Shown here: positions 1 through 6,019 of the stretch, piece after piece
Layout: every line of letters begins with the position of its first letter
How positions within the stretch are numbered: position 1 is the stretch's first letter
From: Collinsella sp.
GTDB taxonomy: Bacteria; Actinomycetota; Coriobacteriia; Coriobacteriales; Coriobacteriaceae
Length of the DNA stretch: 13,745 nucleotides
Direction: 5' to 3'
NCBI GenBank assembly: GCA_019419645.1
Contig: DXZN01000054.1
Coordinates: forward strand, 1 to 13,745
Translations under genes and position numbers: made by a program
Notes under the pieces: model-generated
Told to the model about the DNA's origin: nothing
Seen by the model: only the letters and a program-made list of their open reading frames with translations
Databases searched by the model: none

Positions 1-1566
1 GCGATCCTCACGCGACTCGCGCTCGTCGCGAGAGCCGCCGCGCGAAGCCTTGGCGGCAGCTCCTCCGCCGTCTCCGGGACGACGGCGCGTGACCTTGACC
101 TCGCCATCCGAAACCTGATCGGCCACGGAAGGAACCGAGGGCTTCTGCTGCGTGCCCGAAGAATGGCGACGGCGCGGACGTGGTGCGCGCTCCTCCTCGC
201 CACGCGGCTTGCCGCCCTTGTCGGCAGGCGCATCGGAAGCCGAGACACCCTTGGGAGTGACACCGGCCTCGCGAGCGGCTGCGGCGCGGAAGGCATCCTC
301 GCGCTCCTCGCTCGACAGGTGACGGCGACGACGGCGCGTGGGGTTCATGCCACCGCCGCGGTTTTGCTGCTGGGGCTGCTGAACCTCGCGCTCGCGAGAA
401 GCGTTCTTGCCCGCGGTCTCGCCATTGTCGACGGACACCGCGCGCTTGCGGCGGCGACGACCACCGGCTGCCTCCTCGGCCTCGGGCGCCTCGGCCCTGC
501 CGCGACCTTTACCGCGGCCACGACTCTCGCCCTGGCTCTGACCGGCACGGGTATCGGCGTCCGCATCGCGACGGCGGCGCTTGGGCATCGTCGTCCCCGC
601 CAGACGGTCGGCGCTCGACAGGCCATCGCCCACGTCGACGCCGTTCTCGCGATCGAGCTCCATGAGCGCCAGGCGCATCTCGGGTGACTCGATGCGCTCG
701 AGCACATCGCGCGTCACGCAGTCGGGGCGGCAATTGCAGCCCTGCTCGGCAGCCTTCTTCTTGCAGCCTTCAGAGCAGGTCATGTCGGCCAAGTTGACCT
801 TAAAAACCTTGCCGTTCTCCAGGCGCAGCACCAGCTGCTCGCGCGGTGTGTCATATTCCTGAATACGCGCCTTGCCAAGCGGCGTATCGATGAGCGTCTT
901 CTTTTTGGGCGCACGGCTCTTAAAGTCCTTGTACGCCTCGAACTCATAACGCAAGCAGCACATCAGGCGGCCGCACACGCCGCTGATCTTGGACGAGTTG
1001 AGCGGCAGGTCCTGCTCTTTTGCCATGCGAATCGAGACGGGCTCAAACTGTCCGCCAAAGCGCGTGCAGCAGAGCTCCTGTCCGCATTGGGCATAGCCGC
1101 CCACCAGGCGGGTCTCGTCGCGCACGCCGATCTGGCGCATGTCGACGCGAATGTGCAGCGTCGAGGATAGGTCCTTGACGAGCTGACGGAAATCGACGCG
1201 CTCCTCGGCCGCAAAGTAGAACACGGCCTTCTCGCCGCCAAACAGGTACTCGACGCCGACCGGCTTCATCTCGAGGTCGAGCTCTTTGACCAGACGGCGG
1301 AAATCGACCATCGCCTCGTCGCCTTGGATGGCCAGGTCGTCGGCAAGCTGCAGGTCGATGTCGCTCGCCACGCGCAGCACAGGCTTGAGCGACTGGCCGA
1401 TCTCGTCCTGCGGCACCTCGAAGGGATCGGCCGTAACCAGGCCGATCTCGGTTCCGCGTTCGGTGGAGCAAATAGCATAATCGGCCTCGAGGATATCCAG
1501 ATCCTGCGGGTCGAACCACAGGTCGCGCGAGGCGTAGGTAAACTTAACGGGTACGACTAACGGCAT
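1..1566 (-). CDS. ricT: PSP1-domain Fe-S protein, RicT/YaaT family, with long basic tail (partial at left edge)
   Basis: The frame is open for 522 codons from ATG 1566 to the window edge, so the C-terminus is missing. Residues 1-250 form a PSP1 domain with two CGxxxCC motifs (C161, C166, C167; C198, C203, C204). Family knowledge: in Bacillus, RicT (YaaT, about 275 aa) forms an Fe-S complex with RicA and RicF that aids RNase Y-dependent RNA maturation, and its gene also follows holB. Two features are unusual. A third cysteine cluster lies at 264-283 (C264, C268, C277, C279, C283). After about residue 320 there is a low-complexity Arg/Gly/Glu/Ala tail of at least 200 residues, with arginine runs at 330-333, 370-375, 411-415, 465-467 and 494-496. 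The start has AGGAAGG 7 nt upstream and overlaps the holB stop by 10 nt, implying coupled translation. The family is secure; the role in RNA processing here is inference. Confidence 0.9.
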   Translation of the reverse strand, partial: MPLVVPVKFTYASRDLWFDPQDLDILEADYAICSTERGTEIGLVTADPFEVPQDEIGQSLKPVLRVASDIDLQLADDLAIQGDEAMVDFRRLVKELDLEMKPVGVEYLFGGEKAVFYFAAEERVDFRQLVKDLSSTLHIRVDMRQIGVRDETRLVGGYAQCGQELCCTRFGGQFEPVSIRMAKEQDLPLNSSKISGVCGRLMCCLRYEFEAYKDFKSRAPKKKTLIDTPLGKARIQEYDTPREQLVLRLENGKVFKVNLADMTCSEGCKKKAAEQGCNCRPDCVTRDVLERIESPEMRLALMELDRENGVDVGDGLSSADRLAGTTMPKRRRRDADADTRAGQSQGESRGRGKGRGRAEAPEAEEAAGGRRRRKRAVSVDNGETAGKNASREREVQQPQQQNRGGGMNPTRRRRRHLSSEEREDAFRAAAAREAGVTPKGVSASDAPADKGGKPRGEEERAPRPRRRHSSGTQQKPSVPSVADQVSDGEVKVTRRRPGDGGGAAAKASRGGSRDERESREDR

Positions 1567-2684
1567 TTCAGTGCCTTCCTGATATCGAACAGCATGACCT
1601 CGATGGCCAGCTGGGGAGTAACGTTTCTGGCGATGTTGCGCTCGGCGGTCGCGACTGCCTCGAGCGCCCGGGTGGCACCCGCAACATTCGTCGCGGCGGC
1701 AAGCCGACCGATCGTGTCGCGCACGTCTTCGTTCACCACGTCGGCCGCCTCGTCCTGAAGTGTCAGCAGCACGTCGCGCATGAGCGTCCGCGCACTCGCC
1801 AGCGCTTCCATGATACCCGAACGCTCGCGCGCGTTGAGCTCGCGCTTGTTGCGGTCCTCAAGCTGCTTCAATGCTCCACGCGACAGGTAGTCGGCGTTTT
1901 GCTCGAGCACCTTTTCCTGCGTGGACTTGACCTCGGCGAGCGGCGCCTTAACGGCGACGATGAGCGACTTGGCGCGACTGAGCACATCGGCCTCGTCGGC
2001 AGCGATGAGCGAGTCGATGGCGCGGACCATCTGGCGGCGAGCATCCTGGCGCTCGGCACTCTTAAGGAACTCGATGCCGCGCGTGGGACTCCCCGCCACG
2101 GCGACCGCCATGCGACAACGCGCGAGATCCTGACCCGTCGCGCGGCTCACGGCCTGCGCGGCAACGGCGGGCGACACCAGCCGAAACGGCACGCACTGGC
2201 AGCGGCTCACGATGGTGGGCAGCATCACGTCGGCCGAGGTGCCCAACAGGATGAACATAACGCCCTCGGGCGGCTCCTCGAGTGTTTTGAGCAGTGCGTT
2301 GGCGGTGTTGGCGCGCAGCTGTTCGGCGCGGTCGATGATGTAGACCTTAGCCTTGGCGCGGATGGGCGCCAAGGGCACGTCATCGAGCAGCTCGCGGGTC
2401 TGGGCAATGAGATAGCCCGTGGCGCTCTCGGGCGTGTAATAGTGCACGTCGGGATGCGTATGCCGAGCAACACGTACGCAGCTGTCGCATGCGCCGCAGC
2501 CGTCCTGCTCGCACAGGAAGGCTTGGGCGAGCGCCCATGCGGCATCGAGCTTGCCGGCGCCGGGAGCGCCCAAAAACAGGTAGGCGTGCGATGCGCGGCC
2601 ACTGGCGACGGCATTGGTCAAAAAGTCGCGCACGCGCTGCTGGGTGTCGAGCTTGGCCAGCAGGCTTGTCTGAGCGGGGGCCAT
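1557..2684 (-). CDS. holB: DNA polymerase III clamp-loader subunit delta'
   Basis: 375-aa AAA+ protein that helps load the beta clamp at the replication fork. Visible in order: a P-loop-like GAPGAGK (residues 39-45) followed by Leu rather than Ser/Thr; a four-cysteine zinc module (C58, C63, C66, C69); a degenerate Walker B, IIDRAEQ (D118), in place of DExx; the conserved LLKTLEEPP segment (131-139); and the SRC arginine-finger motif at 160-162. Degenerate nucleotide-binding motifs with an intact SRC fit delta' rather than the gamma/tau subunit DnaX. The frame stays open upstream to 2801, but only by running through tmk. ATG 2684 has AGGAGG 9 nt upstream, gives a normal family N-terminus and starts 1 nt after the tmk stop. 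The gene sits between tmk and ricT, an order also seen in Firmicutes. Confidence 0.93.
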   Translation of the reverse strand: MAPAQTSLLAKLDTQQRVRDFLTNAVASGRASHAYLFLGAPGAGKLDAAWALAQAFLCEQDGCGACDSCVRVARHTHPDVHYYTPESATGYLIAQTRELLDDVPLAPIRAKAKVYIIDRAEQLRANTANALLKTLEEPPEGVMFILLGTSADVMLPTIVSRCQCVPFRLVSPAVAAQAVSRATGQDLARCRMAVAVAGSPTRGIEFLKSAERQDARRQMVRAIDSLIAADEADVLSRAKSLIVAVKAPLAEVKSTQEKVLEQNADYLSRGALKQLEDRNKRELNARERSGIMEALASARTLMRDVLLTLQDEAADVVNEDVRDTIGRLAAATNVAGATRALEAVATAERNIARNVTPQLAIEVMLFDIRKALKCR

Positions 2685-2685
2685 G

Positions 2686-3369
2686 TTACTCGGCCTCCTG
2701 GGCAAGTGCGGCGGCGACGGCGTCTTGCGAAATGTCGAGACCGTACGCGCGAACCTGCTCGACCGTCTTCGCAAAGACTTCCTCGATGGTCGCGGTAGCA
2801 TCGATGAGCTTTACGCGGTTTGGCTCCTCGGCAGCAATTGCGCAAAAGCCCTGGTAGACACGCTCTTGGAATGCCATGCCCTTTGCCTCCATGCGATCTG
2901 CCGCACCACGGGCTGCCATGCGCAGCGCCGCCTGCTCGGGCGTGATGTGATAGACGAGCGTGAGCGCCGGATGCGTACCGGCGACAGCCAGGTTGTTGGC
3001 ATCGCGTACCATCTGACGGTCGAGGCCATCGGCAAACGCCTGGTAGCAGGTCGTGGAATCGTAGAAGCGGTCGCACAGGACCACCATGCCGGCAGCGAGG
3101 GCGGGCGCGATGACCTCGTGCACTAGCTGGGCGCGCGCGGCCTCGTAGAGCAGCAGCTCGCAAGTATCGCCCATTGCCGTGTTGGCGGGGTCGAGCAGCA
3201 GGGCACGAATCTTCTCGCTGATGGCGGTGCCACCCGGCTCGCGCAGGGTCACGACCTGGTAACCGGCAAGGTCAAGCGCGCGGGCCAGCAGGCGCGCCTG
3301 CGTGGACTTGCCGGCGCCATCGACGCCCTCGAGCGTGATAAAGCTATGTTGAGCGGGCTCAAAAGCCAT
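2686..3369 (-). CDS. tmk: Thymidylate kinase (dTMP kinase)
   Basis: 227-aa cytoplasmic P-loop kinase that phosphorylates dTMP to dTDP with ATP, essential for dTTP supply. Seen: the N-terminal strand and Walker A (FITLEG then VDGAGKS, K21), EPGG at 44-47, the DRF motif at 100-102 followed by DSTTCYQ (the family usually has DRYxxSxxAYQ), and a LID region around 151-175 with RxxxDRxE and a downstream FxxRVYxGF. Length is typical. ATG 3369 has GGAAGGGG about 9 nt upstream. It is the first gene of the tmk-holB-ricT operon, and a possible promoter lies at 3423-3451. The last 25 residues run slightly beyond the usual core, and I see no extra motif there. Confidence 0.95.
   Translation of the reverse strand: MAFEPAQHSFITLEGVDGAGKSTQARLLARALDLAGYQVVTLREPGGTAISEKIRALLLDPANTAMGDTCELLLYEAARAQLVHEVIAPALAAGMVVLCDRFYDSTTCYQAFADGLDRQMVRDANNLAVAGTHPALTLVYHITPEQAALRMAARGAADRMEAKGMAFQERVYQGFCAIAAEEPNRVKLIDATATIEEVFAKTVEQVRAYGLDISQDAVAAALAQEAE
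2694..2699 (-). promoter_or_regulatory. RBS that fixes the holB start
   Basis: AGGAGG on the minus strand, inside the last codons of tmk and 9 nt before ATG 2684. It supports this start over the upstream in-frame alternatives and suggests that holB translation depends on ribosomes finishing tmk. Confidence 0.6.
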
Positions 3370-3422
3370 GGGCGCAACCCCTTCCTACACGGCGCGGAAA
3401 TGCGAGCTATAGCAACCAAGTC

Positions 3423-3451
3423 ATGATACCCCAGCGCTCGGTGCGCCCCAA
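3423..3451 (-). promoter_or_regulatory. Candidate sigma-70-type promoter for tmk-holB-ricT
   Basis: On the minus strand TTGGGG (3451-3446) and TATCAT (3428-3423) are separated by exactly 17 nt and lie about 55 nt upstream of the tmk ATG. The hexamers match consensus only partly, so this is a candidate. The region between it and the hydrolase stop (3452-3600) holds no credible gene, only the two inverted repeats. Confidence 0.35.
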
Positions 3452-3470
3452 ATACGACCTAGTCATTGGG

Positions 3471-3526
3471 CGGCAGTTAGGGACGTTCCTAAAGTGCCGG
3501 CAGAAAAGGAACGTCCCCAACTGCCG
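3471..3526. repeat. Palindromic REP/BIME-like repeat, copy 1
   Basis: A 56-bp inverted repeat. The left arm (3471-3490, beginning CGGCAGTTAGGG) and right arm (3507-3526) match at 19 of 20 positions; the centre is AAA, GTGCCGGCAG, AAA. It matches the copy at 5895-5950 at 54 of 56 positions, in the same orientation. It lies between the 3' end of the hydrolase gene and the 5' region of tmk. Small reading frames across it (such as minus 3407-3589) are artefacts of the repeat. Confidence 0.9.
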
Positions 3527-3531
3527 ACCCT

Positions 3532-3604
3532 CTAAGTTGCGGTGAAATAGGGACTGAATAGGCTTCTTGTCAGCAAAAACAGTCCCCATTCCACCGCAAG
3601 TTAG
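3532..3604. repeat. Second, unrelated inverted repeat with 25-nt arms
   Basis: The left arm 3532-3556 and right arm 3580-3604 are complementary at 22 of 25 positions, around a 23-nt loop. The inner ends are GGGACTG and CAGTCCC. The right arm covers the TAA stop of the hydrolase gene. It starts 5 nt after palindromic copy 1, so the two form a tandem of hairpins. There is no T-tract where a Rho-independent terminator needs one, but the fold could still protect a 3' end. Confidence 0.8.
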
Positions 3605-4656
3605 GAGTGGGCGCGGGCATAGATAGCGGAGGAGATGCCGCGCTCCAAGGCCAGGGCCCGCTCGCGTTCGAGGTCTTGGGTGAGGACGACCAAGACATAG
3701 GGATGTTCGGCATAGACGATTGCCGCATCGTGCTGAACATTCGCCAAGCTGCCCGTTTTGTGCGCGACCGAGACGTCACCGGGAACACCCTCGACAATAC
3801 CGCGCGTATCTTCCTGAGCTAGCAGATATCCACGCGCCCGCTCGCAGAGCTCGGGCGTTGCGATTGTCCCCGCCGCTAGCCGCTGCAGCACGGTCGCGGC
3901 ATCGCGGGCGCTCGTATAGTTCTCGCGACCTTGCGCCTGGGCATCGGTGTCCATCATCAGACGAGCGAGCGCCGTTTGAGTCAAACCGAGCGCGGCGCAC
4001 GTCCCATTTACCGCATCCATGCCGAGCCGGTTAATGATGAGATTCGCCGCCACGTTGTCGCTCTGAGCGATCATGGCGAGCAGCAGCTCATCCACACTGC
4101 ACGACACGCCCGCGCCGCGCGCTTGAATATTGCCGCTGCCGCCCACGATATCCCGCTGCGTCACCGTTATCTGTTCGTCGAGGGACAGCCTACCCGCCGC
4201 CACGGTATCGAGCGCGCACGCGAGGATGGAGAGCTTGATGATGCTTGCCGCCACGCGACGCTCATCGGGCGCCACGACGGCTTCGCCATCGAGTGTGTCG
4301 AACGTTTGGGGGTCGAGCGCCACGGCGTAAACCGAGACGGAGTCGCCATATGGCTCGACCAGGGCCTCGATATCCTGTTGAATGGCGACGATCCAAGAAG
4401 ACTTAGGGGCGGCCGTCGCTTTTGTCGCGGATGACCGCTTTGACGTTTGTTTGGCAGGGTCAACGGAGCCCTTCGCTTCGCTATGGTGTGCGGCGCAACC
4501 GCCGAGGCCGGCCGCCAAAGCAAACGCTCCGGTCACCGCGGCAGCACAAAACACTCGACGTGAGCAATCGGGCGCGGCAAGGGATGCGTCCCCATGCGAG
4601 AGTCGAGCCGACCCCACCTTGTCGCCGCTGCCGCTACTCCGCTCGCCACAGTACAC
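3601..4656 (-). CDS. Class A beta-lactamase-fold serine hydrolase, Tat-type lipoprotein
   Basis: 351 aa from the chosen start. The N-terminus has SRRVF (32-36), a hydrophobic stretch (about 35-51) and a lipobox LGGC (Cys54), reading as a twin-arginine lipoprotein signal; a Lys/Ser/Ala-rich tether follows. The catalytic domain shows SIIK (Ser138, Lys141), SDN (199-201) and KTG (300-302), the three motifs of penicillin-interacting serine enzymes. The omega-loop region reads MMDTDAQ... and then RENYTSA, without an obvious class A ExxLN, so this is better called a beta-lactamase-like or DD-peptidase-like hydrolase than a resistance enzyme. The start is GTG 4656 with AGGGAG 7 nt upstream. The frame is open to TTG 4815, but that stretch does not resemble a signal peptide; GTG 4617 is the other option. 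It diverges from the zinc-ribbon gene. The fold is confident; the substrate is unknown. Confidence 0.85.
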   Translation of the reverse strand: MYCGERSSGSGDKVGSARLSHGDASLAAPDCSRRVFCAAAVTGAFALAAGLGGCAAHHSEAKGSVDPAKQTSKRSSATKATAAPKSSWIVAIQQDIEALVEPYGDSVSVYAVALDPQTFDTLDGEAVVAPDERRVAASIIKLSILACALDTVAAGRLSLDEQITVTQRDIVGGSGNIQARGAGVSCSVDELLLAMIAQSDNVAANLIINRLGMDAVNGTCAALGLTQTALARLMMDTDAQAQGRENYTSARDAATVLQRLAAGTIATPELCERARGYLLAQEDTRGIVEGVPGDVSVAHKTGSLANVQHDAAIVYAEHPYVLVVLTQDLERERALALERGISSAIYARAHS

Positions 4657-4660
4657 AGAC

Positions 4661-4804
4661 TCACTCCCTGCTATTGCATTCCGCTGAACCGTCGATAAGC
4701 GGACATGCCGGACGCTCAACACGTTGCACCCATTGTGATGCATGCAATGGTACAAGGCGCGGGGCAACCATCCTCTCGTAACCAGTTGGATCGGTGCAGT
4801 CCAT
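4661..4804 (-). CDS. Possible 47-codon upstream ORF ahead of the hydrolase (doubtful)
   Basis: ATG 4804, preceded by a GAGGTG-like sequence, opens a frame whose TGA ends 4 nt before the proposed hydrolase GTG start. It encodes a short peptide starting MDCTDPTGYERM with three cysteines and no recognisable domain. The near-joined stop and start would allow translational coupling or leader-peptide control. It may equally be chance in a divergent promoter region, since it also covers the palindrome at 4724-4755. Confidence 0.2.
   Translation of the reverse strand: MDCTDPTGYERMVAPRLVPLHASQWVQRVERPACPLIDGSAECNSRE
4664..4669 (-). promoter_or_regulatory. RBS that supports GTG 4656 for the hydrolase
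   Basis: AGGGAG on the minus strand, 7 nt before GTG 4656. I see no comparable site before ATG 4743 or GTG 4617 in the same frame. Confidence 0.45.
4724..4755. promoter_or_regulatory. Imperfect palindrome between divergent genes, candidate operator
   Basis: TTGCACCCATTG (4724-4735) and CAATGGTACAA (4745-4755) are inverted copies with one substitution and one extra base, separated by 9 nt. The site lies in the 202-nt divergent intergenic region, 68 nt upstream of the hydrolase GTG and about 100 nt upstream of the zinc-ribbon ATG. Size and place suit a dimeric regulator controlling one or both genes. No regulator gene is adjacent. Confidence 0.3.
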
Positions 4805-4821
4805 CTGCACCTCAACCACCT

Positions 4822-4827
4822 TATAAT
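4822..4827 (+). promoter_or_regulatory. Consensus -10 box upstream of the zinc-ribbon gene
   Basis: A perfect TATAAT lies 31 nt before ATG 4859. At 16-18 nt upstream I find no good -35 hexamer, so the promoter may need an activator or rely on other contacts. The gene's GGAAGGA ribosome-binding site (4846-4852) follows. Confidence 0.5.
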
Positions 4828-4858
4828 TTAGCCAACAGATTAAACGGAAGGAACCACC

Positions 4859-5875
4859 ATGCCCCGATTTTGCACCCATTGCGGCAAGCTTCTAAAGGAC
4901 GATGAACGCTTTTGCACCAACTGTGGTGCGCCCGCAACCGCCGATGACCAGGCTTCGCAAGCGCAGGAGGGCACGCCATTCGCCGAAAAAGCCCCCGCAC
5001 CCGATGCTGTCTCCGGCGCCGATGCGACCGCAACCCAGCCCCAGCCGGCAGACGTGACCGTGCAGTCCGCCCATCAGCCCGTGCCCGCTCCCCAGCCCGA
5101 AGTTGGCACGACGCAGCAATGGGCGGCGGCCAACGCCGCGGCTCAGCAACCCATTCCGACCGCTGCTCCGCAGGCCGGCGCGCCTACTGCCCCCAAAAAC
5201 AACAACGCCCTGCTCATCGGCATTATCGCCGCGCTCGTCGTCGTTATCATCGCGCTCGTCGTGTTCTTTATGATCAAGCCCTTCGATAAGGGTGCCGACG
5301 ATTCCAAAGGCACGACGATCGAAAAGGTCAAGATCGACGACGATGACGACGATGTGTCCGTCAAGGGCGACCCCAACAAGCTTGACGATGATGATAACGA
5401 TGACGCCCACGATGCCGCCACCATCAGCGAGCAGAACGTCTACGACCAGCTGAGCTCCTACTACAGCAGGCTTTCCGATCTTGATCAGCAGGTTCGCGAC
5501 TGCGCTACCACGTTTAACACGTACTATCTCAAGGATGACCGCAGCTCGCGCCAATCTGCCAGCGATGCCGCCGAGGCACTCGAGGATCAGATTAGCGACC
5601 TGAAGGACGAGGTCGAGGACCTGGACGTTCCCATCGACTCGCGGAATTACAGCTCGTGGAAAGATATCATCACGCTCTACGACGATCTGGAGAACCGCAT
5701 CGACGTGATTTGCGATGCCTGGGAGATCAGTCTTGAGTACTCCAGTCCGGCCAACCACAAGGACGAGATCGTGGCGCCGCTGGCACGCGACAACGTGGCG
5801 GGCACCAACGACAATAAGTACCGCCTGGACTTTGGGGACCGCTACCCCGGCGCCGCGCCCGTCGAGGTGAAGTAG
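4859..5875 (+). CDS. Zinc-ribbon single-span membrane protein of unknown function
   Basis: 338 aa. A compact zinc ribbon at the extreme N-terminus (C5-x2-C8 and C19-x2-C22) is followed by a Pro/Ala/Gln-rich linker (23-115), one transmembrane helix (about 117-139), an Asp-rich segment (160-182) and a helical, coiled-coil-prone domain (about 188-290) with a polar C-terminus. With no N-terminal signal peptide, the ribbon and linker should be cytoplasmic and the acidic/helical part extracytoplasmic; this topology is inference. Proteins pairing such a ribbon with one transmembrane helix are common in Gram-positives, but I do not recognise this C-terminal domain. Start ATG 4859 has GGAAGGA 6 nt upstream. 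The gene diverges from the serine hydrolase, hinting at a shared cell-envelope role, and is followed by palindromic repeat copy 2 and a terminator. Confidence 0.85.
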   Translation: MPRFCTHCGKLLKDDERFCTNCGAPATADDQASQAQEGTPFAEKAPAPDAVSGADATATQPQPADVTVQSAHQPVPAPQPEVGTTQQWAAANAAAQQPIPTAAPQAGAPTAPKNNNALLIGIIAALVVVIIALVVFFMIKPFDKGADDSKGTTIEKVKIDDDDDDVSVKGDPNKLDDDDNDDAHDAATISEQNVYDQLSSYYSRLSDLDQQVRDCATTFNTYYLKDDRSSRQSASDAAEALEDQISDLKDEVEDLDVPIDSRNYSSWKDIITLYDDLENRIDVICDAWEISLEYSSPANHKDEIVAPLARDNVAGTNDNKYRLDFGDRYPGAAPVEVK

Positions 5876-5893
5876 CGCTTTGTCGTTCCCGAG

Positions 5894-5951
5894 CCGGCAG
5901 TTAGGGACGTTCCTAAACTGCCGGCAGAAAAGGAACGTCCCTAACTGCCGG
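5894..5951. repeat. Palindromic REP/BIME-like repeat, copy 2 (perfect arms)
   Basis: Perfectly complementary 21-nt arms (5894-5914 and 5931-5951, starting CCGGCAGTTAGGG) surround AAA, the 10-bp palindrome CTGCCGGCAG, and AAA. The left half (5894-5924) and right half (5921-5951) are themselves near reverse complements, each bounded by CCGGCAG and CTGCCGG. The element can therefore fold as one long hairpin or as two side-by-side hairpins, as in back-to-back REP units. It sits 18 nt after the zinc-ribbon stop codon. Confidence 0.92.
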
Positions 5952-5954
5952 ACA

Positions 5955-5992
5955 AAAAACGAGCGAGGATCATGGGACCCTCGCTCGTTTTT
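5955..5992. terminator. Bidirectional Rho-independent terminator between convergent genes
   Basis: A 14-bp stem, with arms AAAAACGAGCGAGG (5955-5968) and CCTCGCTCGTTTTT (5979-5992), encloses a 10-nt loop. The A-tract on one side and T-tract on the other let it work on both strands. It ends the zinc-ribbon transcript on plus and the topA transcript on minus (topA stop at 6020). Confidence 0.85.
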
Positions 5993-6019
5993 GTTTTGGG
6001 CAATGTTTCGGCTGCACCG

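Noticed and set aside
163..862. Overlapping plus- and minus-strand ORFs at the left end (for example 163-687 and 345-707)
   Set aside because: They are out-of-frame shadows of the low-complexity ricT tail, whose frame is continuous with the PSP1 domain.
1557..2684. Reading holB as dnaX because of GAPGAGK
   Set aside because: The lysine is followed by Leu rather than Ser/Thr, and Walker B reads DRAE, so ATP binding is probably lost. Together with length and neighbours this fits delta'.
1557..2801. Longer holB starting at 2801
   Set aside because: The extra 39 codons lie inside tmk in another frame, are Arg/Ser/Pro-rich, and lack a ribosome-binding site. ATG 2684 has AGGAGG.
3407..3589. 60-codon minus-strand ORF across the palindromic repeat, and a related peptide at the start of plus 5880-6308
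   Set aside because: Both share a peptide of the type GTFL-CR---NVPNCR only because they translate the same repeat. Such ORFs are repeat artefacts.
3601..4656. Antibiotic-resistance beta-lactamase
   Set aside because: The SxxK, SDN and KTG motifs are shared with many cell-wall enzymes, and the class A ExxLN omega-loop motif is not evident.
3601..4815. Hydrolase start at TTG 4815 or ATG 4743
   Set aside because: The added residues do not form a signal peptide, neither start has a good ribosome site, and they overrun the divergent promoter region.
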